Numbered from the stretch's first letter, positions 17,494 to 26,530 are shown. The stretch: DNA of 64,000 bases from Tetragenococcus koreensis (GCF_003795145.1 NZ_CP027786.1:1736001-1800000); one strand, 5' to 3'. Numbers and translations are program-made. The notes: generated by a model from the letters alone, not told the origin.

Positions 17494-19647
17494 TTATTTT
17501 TTGATTTTAGCAAGTTTTCTGGTTAGCTCAAAAATCAATTTGCGTTCTTGTTCGTCTACTTCTGCCACACTACCGTAAAGGCTCTTTTCATAACTATCCG
17601 TAAGCTTGATGAAAGTTCCATTAAATTCAGGATAACGTTCTTCAAAAATTTGCGCATACTGATTTAACGGTTGCTCAGGGGTGCGAAAAACAAATTTTTC
17701 GGCTCTGTTCAACAATTTTGGATAAATTTTTAAAATAGATGCGTTATTTATTTTAATTAAAACTAGCATGTACAAATAAAAATAGTTTCTCCATAATATA
17801 TAAACAAGCCCTAGTATCGCTACAATTAATCCCCCATAAAGAATGTTTCTGACAAATGGAGAGATTTGCAGGAACCGATTATTCGTTGGTCCTGTTCCTT
17901 CCTCTGTTTCTGTTGCTGTCGTACTTTCTGTTGACGTTGTACTACTGCTTTGTGTAGAGCTTGTTTCAGTTGTTTCTTCTGTCGTTGAACTGTTAGTCGT
18001 CGAACTGTCTGTGTTATCATTTGCCGCAGCATCTGTTTGTTCTAATGGTTGTGAAAATGATGGCGTTGGTTCAAATGGCAGCCAACCATATCCTTCAAAA
18101 TATACTTCTGGCCAAGAATGAGCATCACTATTACGTACAACATAACGATCCTCACTTACTTCTTCGCCACTAGAAAAACCCTTGGTCCAACGTGCTGGAA
18201 TGCCGACAGAGCGTAGCATCACAACCATCGCGGAAGAAAAATTATCACAATAGCCCACCTGAGAATTAAATAAAAAGTGATCCACATAATCTTGGTTTTC
18301 TGTAGGAAAGCCGGCATCGATTTTCGAATAACGGAAATTTCCCGAATTTTTCAAGTAATCTTGAATCGCTGTTACTTGTCCAATCAAGGTATCTTCTTCG
18401 GCTGTTAACTCTTCAGCTAAATCACTCACCCGTTCTGGCAATTGTTCTGGTAGTTGCAAATAATCAAGTGCTGAATCTGGTGTTGCTAAAGACACATCGG
18501 CAAGTTCTTCCATCGTATAGTCAAAATCTTGCCAATCGATTTGAAACGAATCAGGTTGGGACGTATTTTGAAAATCCACGCGTTGTGTTTCTTGGTTCAC
18601 ATAAAGTTCAGTTGTCGCATCTTCAACCCTTACCTGCTTATTGCCGTAAGGTAAAGGTAGATAAGAATCTAGCACTTCACGATTGAGCCTGATTTCTTCT
18701 TTCTCGGCAAACGAACCTTGATAGTCATTATTAGGCAACTCGATTTGTGTTCCGTTATAGGCATCGAGCACAGCATCTTCAGACCCCAAACTTTCCCAAC
18801 CAGAGCCAGTATAGCGACTCTTACTGTCTATGCGCCAATAGTGGGGTGATCGTTGTTGTGCTTCAAGAATTATTTGATTATCATCTAAAAGCGGCCCGCC
18901 TAATACTTCGTCATTTTCACTAAAACCACTACGAGACAAATTTCCTGCGCCAGTTTCTTCGATAAATTGATAAAAACCTTTGGTATTCAAATAATTCCTG
19001 AGCGTAGCGCTGGGCTCCAACATTTTCGTTTCGATAAATTCACTAGGAATCGCCAGCGTAACTAGTAAAAATACGCTAAGCAACGCTGTAATAACCAAAT
19101 AATTTTGTTTATTTTTCTTATGAACAATCAGAAAACGTTGTAATAAACCTAGACTAGCAAAAAGAACGATTTCTACATGCAATTCGATATCATTATAAAT
19201 TGTCAAAAATAACATATAGCAGATAATAATTAGGTAACTTATGACCACTCGTTCGTATTCAATTACCAATTCTATTAACAAAATCATGAAGAAAAAAACC
19301 AAACTAACAGCAATTTCTTCAGGTAAATAGCCAATTCTTCCCATAATAAATAGTTGATTTAAATTAACCAACCGCTCCCAAAAAATTGCCCCCCAGTTTA
19401 AAGAAAAGGACATATTTTGCGGAAAGTTTAAAAACAAGCCACTGTACAAGACCAGAAAATAAAGAGGAATTTTCAAAAACCATCTTGGAATAATGCCTGC
19501 AATCAAACAAAACAGCGCAATGACTACAATATTATAATTTAGCTGATTTTCCATATGGTAAAACTTTAGAAGTTGGTAAAATGCAGTCGAAAAAGTGAGA
19601 AACGTAAGAATCATTGGGGTTGCTTTATTATAAATTCTTTTGCGCAT
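17494..19647 (-). CDS. TgpA-like membrane transglutaminase-fold protein
   Basis: A 717-residue protein. The N-terminal third (to about 210) has six or seven membrane helices. The large outside region contains a transglutaminase/protease-like domain with the triad Cys in VGYCDNFSSAM (~residue 470), His in SDAHSWPEVYFEG and Asp/Glu nearby (GYGWLPFEPTP). A Ser/Thr-rich linker (about 545-600) precedes a final membrane helix and a cytoplasmic tail. It is the last gene of a MoxR-DUF58-TgpA operon, four bases after the DUF58 gene. Such operons are common, and their role is linked to cell-envelope processes but not settled. Confidence 0.9.
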   Translation of the reverse strand: MRKRIYNKATPMILTFLTFSTAFYQLLKFYHMENQLNYNIVVIALFCLIAGIIPRWFLKIPLYFLVLYSGLFLNFPQNMSFSLNWGAIFWERLVNLNQLFIMGRIGYLPEEIAVSLVFFFMILLIELVIEYERVVISYLIIICYMLFLTIYNDIELHVEIVLFASLGLLQRFLIVHKKNKQNYLVITALLSVFLLVTLAIPSEFIETKMLEPSATLRNYLNTKGFYQFIEETGAGNLSRSGFSENDEVLGGPLLDDNQIILEAQQRSPHYWRIDSKSRYTGSGWESLGSEDAVLDAYNGTQIELPNNDYQGSFAEKEEIRLNREVLDSYLPLPYGNKQVRVEDATTELYVNQETQRVDFQNTSQPDSFQIDWQDFDYTMEELADVSLATPDSALDYLQLPEQLPERVSDLAEELTAEEDTLIGQVTAIQDYLKNSGNFRYSKIDAGFPTENQDYVDHFLFNSQVGYCDNFSSAMVVMLRSVGIPARWTKGFSSGEEVSEDRYVVRNSDAHSWPEVYFEGYGWLPFEPTPSFSQPLEQTDAAANDNTDSSTTNSSTTEETTETSSTQSSSTTSTESTTATETEEGTGPTNNRFLQISPFVRNILYGGLIVAILGLVYILWRNYFYLYMLVLIKINNASILKIYPKLLNRAEKFVFRTPEQPLNQYAQIFEERYPEFNGTFIKLTDSYEKSLYGSVAEVDEQERKLIFELTRKLAKIKK

Positions 19648-19651
19648 CGCC

Positions 19652-20647
19652 TCACTCCTTTAGTTGCTGCAGTAGCTGCTGATAATCATATACTTGAATG
19701 GGTCGCAGTGTTGTAGGTTGTAGATTGATTTCTGGAACAAACAGGATAACTTGCTTTTGCCCAAAATCAGGAATTTTAACTTCCTGTTCTAAGGGTTGAA
19801 TAAAAGCAAAATCTTCTTCCGTTATACGCATTTGATCGCTAACCTGTTGGCCTAAAAGAACAAATCGGACATCTTGATTTAATAATTCTTGCCATAAAGA
19901 ATAAAACAAACTCAAAAGATGCTCAAAATAAGGACTATTCGCACCATAAAAAAGTAAGATTGTCTCACTTGGTTCTTTCTGTTCGTATTCACGTAAAATC
20001 AATTCTTGTTGCTTACTTGATATTTTCCAATCAACCTGGCCAAGCCGATCACCTGGTTGATAAGGACGGAATTTCTTTATTTTAAAAGAATGCTCGCCGA
20101 AATTTTGAGCATTACTTGATAATTTTTTTTGAAAAAAATAAGACGCTTGCTTATTTAACGGGTGCACAGGTGGCAATACAAGCCAATCAACTGTAAAACG
20201 GTGAATGGCCTCTTTTTTAAACCAGCCAAAAAGGTCGGAGCCTACGAGATGAATCGTCTGTTTTTTTACTGGACCGCGCGCTTGTGGTTTCCAAGTGACT
20301 CTCAATTGTTTTTGTTGACCGTGATAAAATAAATAAGTAAATGTTTCCAGATACTGAGATGAAGAAAGCTGGAGATTAGCTAGCCAGAGAATTTTCCCCC
20401 GGTGTTTTCTCATCTTGATTTTAACGGGAACTGATTTACCCGCGTGTACCAGTAGATAAGATTGCGCGCTAAATTGAATATTTTGTAGCGCACCAACCAA
20501 GCTAAAAGCTTCTGTCAAGACAACTAGCGTAGCAAATATGAATAAGAACCAACCAGTGTCAGAAGGAAACGCCAGCGCATAAACGCCGATAAACAAATAA
20601 ATAAACAGTAGGATTAGCCAGCGCCAAATCTGCTGAAGGTACTTCAT
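19652..20647 (-). CDS. DUF58 (von Willebrand A-like) membrane protein
   Basis: A 331-residue protein with two N-terminal membrane helices (about 8-45) and a cytoplasmic part. It contains the DUF58 hallmark RPYQPGDRLGQVDWKISSKQQELILREYE (about 197-226) and a C-terminal part resembling a vWA fold. It overlaps the MoxR gene by 4 bp (ATGA) and is followed closely by the TgpA gene, so the three are translationally coupled. DUF58 proteins are thought to partner MoxR ATPases in assembling or activating envelope proteins. That is family knowledge, not shown here. Confidence 0.9.
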   Translation of the reverse strand: MKYLQQIWRWLILLFIYLFIGVYALAFPSDTGWFLFIFATLVVLTEAFSLVGALQNIQFSAQSYLLVHAGKSVPVKIKMRKHRGKILWLANLQLSSSQYLETFTYLFYHGQQKQLRVTWKPQARGPVKKQTIHLVGSDLFGWFKKEAIHRFTVDWLVLPPVHPLNKQASYFFQKKLSSNAQNFGEHSFKIKKFRPYQPGDRLGQVDWKISSKQQELILREYEQKEPSETILLFYGANSPYFEHLLSLFYSLWQELLNQDVRFVLLGQQVSDQMRITEEDFAFIQPLEQEVKIPDFGQKQVILFVPEINLQPTTLRPIQVYDYQQLLQQLKE

Positions 20648-21588
20648 TTTTTCACCTGCCGAACAGGAATCGGCACTTCCTCGACCAGTTGATCTGTCAC
20701 CGCCCTAAGCTGTTTAGCATCATGAGATCCACCTTTTAGTTGCAAGCGGTGACCAAATGTTGCAGGAAGGATAGTTTGTAAATCCTCAGGGGTGACATAG
20801 TCTCTCCCTTGGGTTAATGCATAGGCACGTGCACCATGCAGAAAAGCTGCACTGCCTCGAGGGCTGACTCCTAGTGCGATCGCCGAATGGTTTCGGCTGG
20901 CAGTAACTAATTGTAACGCATATTTTGCCACTTGTTCGTCAACATATACCTTAGCTACTAGCGTTTTTAGTTCTTCGACTTCCTCTGCACTAACAATTTG
21001 TTTAATTTCCACTTCAGCTTGTTGATCATTGAACATTAATCTCAACTCGTCGTCAAAAGAAGGATAGCCAATTGATAAGCGGAACAAAAAACGATCTAGC
21101 TGAGCTTCGGGCAAAGGATATGTTCCTTCATAATCAACTGGATTCTGGGTAGCTAAAACAAAAAAATGAGAAGAGAGCGGATAGGTGTGATTATCGATCG
21201 TTACAGCTCTTTCCGACATAGCTTCTAGTAAAGCCGCTTGAGTCCTGGGCGTCGTTCGGTTAATTTCATCTGCCAACAAAACCGTGGTAAAAATAGGTCC
21301 TGGACGGAATTCAAACTGATTCGTTTGTGAATTTAAAATTGTGACACCGGTAACATCACTGGGTAATAAATCTGGAGTAAACTGGACACGCGAGAACGTT
21401 CCTTTTATGGCCTTAGCTAACGTCTTAATCATCATTGTTTTTCCTACACCAGGAACATCTTCAAAAAGTACATGACCGCCCGCTAGTAGCGCTGCAATCG
21501 TTAATTGAATGACTTTTCGTTTACCGAAGATCACTTTTTCAACTTCGTCAATCAAACGAGGAATCTTATTTATTTTTTCATCTTGCAC
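20644..21588 (-). CDS. MoxR-family AAA+ ATPase
   Basis: A 314-residue AAA+ ATPase. Walker A is EDVPGVGKTMM (~residues 39-49), Walker B LLADEINRTTP (~108-118), sensor 1 FVLATQNPVDYEGTYPLPEAQLDRF (~145-170) and sensor 2 near SPRGSAAFL. The length is typical. It is the first gene of the MoxR-DUF58-TgpA operon and presumably acts as a chaperone-like ATPase on the DUF58 partner or its clients in the cytoplasm. Confidence 0.93.
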   Translation of the reverse strand: MQDEKINKIPRLIDEVEKVIFGKRKVIQLTIAALLAGGHVLFEDVPGVGKTMMIKTLAKAIKGTFSRVQFTPDLLPSDVTGVTILNSQTNQFEFRPGPIFTTVLLADEINRTTPRTQAALLEAMSERAVTIDNHTYPLSSHFFVLATQNPVDYEGTYPLPEAQLDRFLFRLSIGYPSFDDELRLMFNDQQAEVEIKQIVSAEEVEELKTLVAKVYVDEQVAKYALQLVTASRNHSAIALGVSPRGSAAFLHGARAYALTQGRDYVTPEDLQTILPATFGHRLQLKGGSHDAKQLRAVTDQLVEEVPIPVRQVKK

Positions 21589-21703
21589 AATATCCTCTCC
21601 TTACCGCATTTAAAACGAGTTTTGGGAGTAGCTAAATAGATTCTTTTTATTATACTTCATGAAGTAGGGTTTATGTCAAATCTCTTCTTAAAAGTAACTA
21701 TTT

Positions 21704-22111
21704 TTAATTTTTAAACCGACGATACATCCCGGTAGAACCATGGGCAATTACCTCAGTAAAACCAAACTGTTCGTACAGTTTATTTGCGGGCTTATCCGCA
21801 ATTAAACTTACATAGGCCCCAGGGTAGACATGTTATTCCAGGTAGGAAACCAATTCATTCATGATTTTCTTACCTAGGCCATTCCCTTGGTAAGCCGGAT
21901 CGACAACAACATCCACAATTTGATACACCGTACCTTTGTCACCAATAATCCGTCCAAACCCGACCAATGAGTCTTGTTCCCACAAAGATACTGAAAATAA
22001 GCTGTTTTCCAGTCCAACTTTGGCCCCTTCCCATGATTTTGAACTTAAACTGCCAGCTAACCGTAGATCGATATAGTCTTGAGGCTCAGGTGATTTATAA
22101 TCAATTTTTAT
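21704..22111 (-). pseudogene. GNAT acetyltransferase with lost start and internal stop
   Basis: The minus strand encodes KIDYKSPEPQDYIDLRL, then GFGRIIGDKGTVYQIVDV and the acetyl-CoA loop DPAYQGNGLGKKI. An in-frame TAA follows at 21833-21835 (codon 93), and then the expected rest of the domain (GAYVSLIADKPANKLYEQFGF through TGMYRRFKN) to a stop at 21704. The codon where the family starts is ATA (22109-22111), a single change from ATG. The reading frame is otherwise perfect over 135 codons. Two point lesions in an intact frame suggest recent inactivation, or rarely an ATA start with a truncated product. Confidence 0.88.
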
Positions 22112-22167
22112 TTGTGAATTTAAAATCTTCCTTTCAAATCAAACGAATGATTGTTGTAAGTTGTAAA

Positions 22168-22207
22168 AAATAGATCTCTGGCAATAGTAAAAGCCAGAGA
22201 TCTATTT
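22168..22207 (-). terminator. Bidirectional terminator
   Basis: AAATAGATCTCTGGC and its exact complement form a perfect 15-bp stem around a ten-base loop, with T-rich tracts on both strands. It touches the stop codon of the minus-strand gene at 22207 and serves as its terminator. Confidence 0.9.
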
Positions 22208-23169
22208 TAATCATCCAAACTCCAGTCTAATTCTGGACCCACTGGTACAATACCATTTGGGTTAATCGTAGGATGGCTTCTATAATAATGATTTTTGATA
22301 TGATAAAAATCAACTGTGTCTTTAACCCCAGGGTAATTATACAATTCTCTGGTATAGCGCCATAAGTTTTTATAATCTGTTAATGCGTGAATATTGCATT
22401 TGAAATGTCCGAAATAAACACTGTCAAAACGCACCAAAGTAGTAAATAAACGCCAGTCTGCTTCCGTTAATTGATCCCCCACCAAATAAGGCTGTTGCGC
22501 TAGCCTTTCTTCTAATTCATCCAAAACAGTAAAGACGTTTTTGACTTCTTGTTCATAAACGTTTTGTTCGGTTGCAAAGCCGGTTTTATATACCCCATTA
22601 TTCACGTTATTATAAACTTTATCATTGATTGCATCAATTTCTGGACGCAATTCTTCAGGGTAATAATCCCCAGCTTCAGCGCCTACTTCATCAAAGGCAG
22701 AATTGAACATCCGCATAATTTCAGAAGACTCGTTACTGACAATCTTGTTTTGCTTTTTGTCATATAAAACCGGAACAGTAACTCGTCCACTATAATCCGG
22801 ATCTACGTGAGTATAGATTTGGTATAAATAGTCTGCCTTTAATATTGGATCTGGAATAACCCCTTGGTCCTCTGCAAAAGTCCAGCCATTTTCACCCATA
22901 TAAGGATTAACGACAGACAGTGTAATCATGTCTTCCAACCCTTTAATCTTACGCACAATCAACGTACGGCTCGCCCAGGGGCAAGCTAAAGAAACATATA
23001 AATGATAGCGATCTGGTTCGGCTTTAAATCCGCCTTCACCTGTCGGACCTGCACTACCATCTTTTGTTACCCAGTTACGAAATTGTGAATCACTGCGAAT
23101 GAAACGTCCTCCTGTACTTTCAGTATCATACCATTGATCGTACCACTTGCCATCAACTAGTAATCCCAT
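22207..23169 (-). CDS. Glutathionyl-hydroquinone reductase-like (YqjG/ECM4) protein
   Basis: A 320-residue xi-class glutathione S-transferase family protein. The thioredoxin-like N-terminal half has the catalytic Cys in SLACPWASRTLI (~residue 50). The SNESSEIMRMFN segment is the glutathione-binding element. The helical C-terminal half ends with YHIKNHYYRSHPTINPNGIVPVGP, typical of this class. Such enzymes reduce glutathionyl-quinones. I set the start at 23169 (MGLLVDGKWY) because AAAGGGGAG lies just upstream; the frame is open 19 codons further but without a ribosome site. Stand-alone gene. Confidence 0.9.
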   Translation of the reverse strand: MGLLVDGKWYDQWYDTESTGGRFIRSDSQFRNWVTKDGSAGPTGEGGFKAEPDRYHLYVSLACPWASRTLIVRKIKGLEDMITLSVVNPYMGENGWTFAEDQGVIPDPILKADYLYQIYTHVDPDYSGRVTVPVLYDKKQNKIVSNESSEIMRMFNSAFDEVGAEAGDYYPEELRPEIDAINDKVYNNVNNGVYKTGFATEQNVYEQEVKNVFTVLDELEERLAQQPYLVGDQLTEADWRLFTTLVRFDSVYFGHFKCNIHALTDYKNLWRYTRELYNYPGVKDTVDFYHIKNHYYRSHPTINPNGIVPVGPELDWSLDD

Positions 23170-23278
23170 AATGCTCCCCTTTCTCGTCTTTTCTTTTATT
23201 ATACCTACATTTTTAAACAAAACCAAAAATGTTGTCTTTTGAATAGCGATCCCTTATTCTTAAAGAAAGAAGGTGATA

Positions 23279-23764
23279 ATGATGATTTACATGAATAAAA
23301 CAGACAGTCCTCTAGGTCCATTGGTTTTGACTAGCGATGGCGAAAATTTAACCGGTTTATGGTTTGAAAATCGTTCAACCATTCAAGAAAGCTGGCAGGA
23401 AAAAGAACTTCCGATTTTTACTGAAACGCAATCCTGGTTGCAGGAATATTTTACTGGTAAAGACCCTGCTTGGATGTTGCCGGTAAAACCTGAAGGAACT
23501 GATTACCGTAAAAATGTATGGAAAGCATTATTAGAAGTTCCTTATGGAGAAACTACCTCTTATAAAGACATTGCTCAAATGGTAGACGCAGCCTCACCTG
23601 ATAGAAAAACTTCTGCTCGAGCTGTGGGCGGCGCCGTCGGGAAAAATCCGATTTCGATTATCATCCCTTGTCATCGCATCATTGGTAGCGATGGTGATTT
23701 AACTGGCTATGGCGGCGGTATAGATCGGAAAATAAAACTTTTGGAATTAGAAAAAAGTTTATAA
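23279..23764 (+). CDS. ogt: Methylated-DNA--protein-cysteine methyltransferase
   Basis: A 161-residue DNA repair protein that takes alkyl groups from O6-alkylguanine onto its own cysteine. The active site IIPCHRIIG (~residue 125) and the helix-turn-helix with the arginine finger (TSARAVGGAVGKNP) are intact. The N-terminal domain is short, as in Gram-positive Ogt. I chose the ATG at 23279, five bases after AAGG; a GTG two codons upstream and an ATG one codon downstream are alternatives. It is divergent from the reductase-like gene at 22207. Confidence 0.93.
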   Translation: MMIYMNKTDSPLGPLVLTSDGENLTGLWFENRSTIQESWQEKELPIFTETQSWLQEYFTGKDPAWMLPVKPEGTDYRKNVWKALLEVPYGETTSYKDIAQMVDAASPDRKTSARAVGGAVGKNPISIIIPCHRIIGSDGDLTGYGGGIDRKIKLLELEKSL

Positions 23765-23825
23765 AAAGAAAGCTAAACTTAGGTTCGGAAACCGATCTTG
23801 CGAACTATCCAAACAAGCCACCAAC

Positions 23826-25145
23826 TTATCCATTTTTTTCATGCCACTTTTTAATAGCCTCCAGTTGTTTTTTAAAGCGATCCTCTTTGCCTTCTTCTGT
23901 TGGAAAATAATACTCATGTCCTTCTAAGGATGGCGGCATTGTCTTCATTGTTGATAGCTTGTCTTCTTGTTGGTGGGCATATTGGTAGTCTTTTCCGTAA
24001 CCTAGATCTTTCATCAAATTGGTAGGAGCATTTCTAATTTGCAAAGGGACGGGTTCATTGATTGATTCTTTGATATCCTCTTCGACATTCAGTCTTGCTT
24101 TATATACCGCATTTGATTTGGGCGCAAGTGATAAATAGATAACAAGTTCTGTTAAATGAACGTCACATTCCGGCATGCCTAGAAATTGACAAGCTTGGAA
24201 AACATTAACGGCAACATTTAAGGCATTGGTGTCTGCTAAGCCGATATCTTCACTAGCAAAACGAACGAGGCGTCGAGCAATATAAAGCGGATCTTCTCCA
24301 CCTTCAAGCATGCGTGCTAGCCAATAAATGGCCGCATTGACATCACTGTTTCGCATCGATTTATGCAAAGCAGAAATGATATTATAATGCTCTTCGCCTG
24401 ACTTGTCGTAAAGCAGTGATTTCTTGTTAATAATTTGTTCCAAAGTGTCCATCGTTACAGCGATCTGCGCACCGTCTTTTTCGCCATTTAAAACCGCCAT
24501 CTCCAGTGTGTTCAACGCATTGCGCGCATCCCCGTTAGCAAAGCGAGCGATCGCTTCAATCGCTTCATCGTCAATATTTATTTGATAATCGCCGAAGCCA
24601 TCGGGATTTTTAATGGCTTTATTTAGCAACTCTCTAATATCAGACACATCTAATTCTTTTAAAACAAATACTTTACAACGCGAAAGTAAGGCGGAGTTAA
24701 CTTCAAAGGAAGGATTTTCAGTCGTTGTACCAATTAAAATAATACTTCCTTGTTCTACATAAGGTAAAAATGCATCTTGTTGGGCTTTATTGAAACGGTG
24801 GATTTCATCCACAAAAATAATGGTCTTTTCGCCATAATCACGATTGGTTTCCGCTTCTTCCATCAAACCTTTAATTTTTTTAATACCACTATTTACCGCG
24901 CTAACTGTAATAAATTTTGCTTCCGTTTTGCGTGCAATAATCTCAGCCAATGTCGTCTTGCCCACACCAGGAGGCCCCCAAAAAATCATTGAGGAGACCT
25001 GATCTTGTTCAATAATTTCACGTAAGATTTTCCCTGGCCCTAGTAACTGTTCTTGCCCCACAAAGTCATCAATCGTTTTAGGTCGTACTCTGCTAGCTAA
25101 AGGGGTTGTACTTTTTCGATTGGAAAAAAGAGAACCTTGTTCCAT
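23826..25145 (-). CDS. rarA: Replication-associated recombination protein A
   Basis: A 439-residue AAA+ ATPase of the clamp-loader group. Walker A is FWGPPGVGKTTLAE (~residues 54-67), Walker B IFVDEIHRFNKAQQD (~109-123) and sensor 1 IGTTTENPSFEVNSALLSRCKV (~138-160). The C-terminal tetramerisation part contains RLVRFASEDIGLAD. RarA/MgsA acts at stalled replication forks. It lies six bases downstream of nnrE in the same direction, so the two are probably co-transcribed. Confidence 0.95.
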   Translation of the reverse strand: MEQGSLFSNRKSTTPLASRVRPKTIDDFVGQEQLLGPGKILREIIEQDQVSSMIFWGPPGVGKTTLAEIIARKTEAKFITVSAVNSGIKKIKGLMEEAETNRDYGEKTIIFVDEIHRFNKAQQDAFLPYVEQGSIILIGTTTENPSFEVNSALLSRCKVFVLKELDVSDIRELLNKAIKNPDGFGDYQINIDDEAIEAIARFANGDARNALNTLEMAVLNGEKDGAQIAVTMDTLEQIINKKSLLYDKSGEEHYNIISALHKSMRNSDVNAAIYWLARMLEGGEDPLYIARRLVRFASEDIGLADTNALNVAVNVFQACQFLGMPECDVHLTELVIYLSLAPKSNAVYKARLNVEEDIKESINEPVPLQIRNAPTNLMKDLGYGKDYQYAHQQEDKLSTMKTMPPSLEGHEYYFPTEEGKEDRFKKQLEAIKKWHEKNG

Positions 25146-25151
25146 TGTCGT

Positions 25152-25787
25152 TCACTCCTCATAGAAAAAACCGATGTCATCCACTGTAATGTGTCCAAAG
25201 TAATCCTGCAATTCATCTTTTTCCATGCCGTGTTTGTAAAAGCCAAAGGTGATCGTCTCATCTGCTATGATACAAGTTCCTAGCGCTTTTCCTTCCACCG
25301 AAGAAATTCCGGATGGCGCATCGATAGCATAAACACGAGCTTGTTTAGCTGCATTCATTTTTTCGATCGCTTTTAAAGGTTTTCCTTCTACCGGTCGGTT
25401 CAATCCGATACCAAATAAGGCGTCGACAATTACCGTAGCTGTTGTAAAATCAATTCCGTCTAAATCAGTTTTAATCGATGCTCCGTATCCTTTAGCAATT
25501 TTTTGTTGCAAACGATTTTGTTCAGAATAATGATCAGGGTTTCCTACTACCAAAATTTCTACTTGAAAGCCTTCATTATGCAAAATTCGTCCTACTGCAA
25601 TCCCATCGCCGCCGTTATTACCACCGCCAGCTACGATAACGATTTGATCTTTTTTAGTTATCGTTTGTTTCATTTGAGCAGCAATTGCACGTGCTGCACA
25701 TTCCATCAATACGTTCGAGGGTACACCTTTGTCGTTCATAATTTTTTCTTCATAATGATACATTTCTTCTGCAGTCAGTGTTTTCAT
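25152..25787 (-). CDS. nnrE: NAD(P)H-hydrate epimerase (YjeF_N)
   Basis: A 211-residue stand-alone YjeF N-terminal domain, which interconverts the R and S forms of hydrated NAD(P)H so the dehydratase can repair them. The nucleotide-binding motif VAGGGNNGGDG (~residues 52-62) and the potassium/catalytic Asp region VDALFGIGL (~119-127) and AIDAPSGISS are intact. The partner dehydratase NnrD is not fused and not in the window. It sits just upstream of rarA. The 905-bp mobile element is inserted about 75 bp upstream of its start. Confidence 0.93.
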   Translation of the reverse strand: MKTLTAEEMYHYEEKIMNDKGVPSNVLMECAARAIAAQMKQTITKKDQIVIVAGGGNNGGDGIAVGRILHNEGFQVEILVVGNPDHYSEQNRLQQKIAKGYGASIKTDLDGIDFTTATVIVDALFGIGLNRPVEGKPLKAIEKMNAAKQARVYAIDAPSGISSVEGKALGTCIIADETITFGFYKHGMEKDELQDYFGHITVDDIGFFYEE

Positions 25788-25852
25788 ATCATCTATCTCC
25801 TGTTCTCTTTGCTCTCATCGTATCACGACTACTTAAGGAATTCCAAAAAGAG

Positions 25853-25861
25853 CCATTCAAT
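25853..25861. repeat. Left target-site duplication
   Basis: CCATTCAAT, identical to 26767-26775, directly abuts the left inverted end of the 905-bp element. Confidence 0.8.
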
Positions 25862-25883
25862 CTAAGTGTAAAATCGATTGAGG
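25862..25883 (+). repeat. Left terminal inverted repeat
   Basis: Begins CTAAGTGTAAAAT and ends GATTGAGG. It matches the complement of 26745-26766 at 20 of 22 positions. Confidence 0.85.
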
Positions 25884-25889
25884 TTTCAT

Positions 25890-25992
25890 AACGTAAGAAA
25901 GAAACGAGTACCCTTTTTATTAGGCTGTAACAAACGCCAATGATAGAGGCAATCTCTTGCGGAAACGGTCATAAAGAAAAGACTCTTACGTT
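25890..25992. repeat. 103-bp segment with 10-bp inverted ends
   Basis: AACGTAAGAA at 25890-25899 and CTCTTACGTT at 25983-25992 are inverted copies matching at 9 of 10 bases. The enclosed sequence is less AT-rich than its surroundings and is open on the minus strand for about 37 codons without a clear start. It could be a nested small element, a structured RNA or part of the original mobile element. No flanking duplication is visible. Confidence 0.5.
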
Positions 25993-26063
25993 GTAGAAAA
26001 AAATATATGAGATGCTAATGAAAAAGTAAATTTTTGACAAGGGCCGAATTTACTGGAATTATA

Positions 26064-26530
26064 CCATGACTTTCATAAACTGGTGGATTAAGGATGAATT
26101 AACCTCATTAGTTTGTCGTTCCTATGCGCTTATTTCCTTTTTAGCACATGATTTTGTCATTCTTATGCGCTTAATCTATCTAAATTGAGCTTACTTGACT
26201 CCTTTTTTTGAATTAAGCTCATAGCTTGGTCAATCTGGTGGGCTTAGCATGAATTAACCCCACTAGTTTGTCGTTCCTATGCGCTTATTTCCTTTTTAGC
26301 ACATGATTTTGTCATTCTTATGCGCTTAATCTATCTAAATTGAGCTTACTTGACTCCTTTTTTAGAATTAAGCTCATAGCTTGATCAAACTAGTGTGCTA
26401 AGGATGAATTAACCTCACTAGTTTGTCAATCTGGTGGGCTTAGCATGAATTAACCCTACCAGTTTGCCATTCTTATGTGCTTATTTCCTTTTTAGCACAT
26501 TATTTCTTCAACTAGCGGGCTAAATCGTTG
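26064..26530 (+). repeat. Tandem array B: 155-bp superunits built from 41-bp steps
   Basis: The marker GTTTGTC/GTTTGCC recurs at 26111, 26266, 26421 and 26462. The first two intervals are exactly 155 bp. The two full superunits differ at about 8 of 155 positions by my count, and the first ~97 bp are identical. Inside a superunit, TTTGTC-like boxes recur after 41, 41, about 32 and 41 bp. The third superunit has collapsed to its last 41-bp step (26421-26461), then a partial unit follows. Each superunit offers two hairpins: CAAACTAGTG/CACTAGTTTG-like, and ATGCGCT/AGCACAT around TATTTCCTTTTT. Confidence 0.9.

Noticed and set aside
17494-21588. Novel three-gene secretion system
   Set aside because: The MoxR-DUF58-TgpA order is a widespread, known operon type, though of unsettled function.
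26064-26530. CRISPR array or iteron origin
   Set aside because: The 155-bp units are near identical end to end, including what would be spacers, and no replication initiator gene is nearby.
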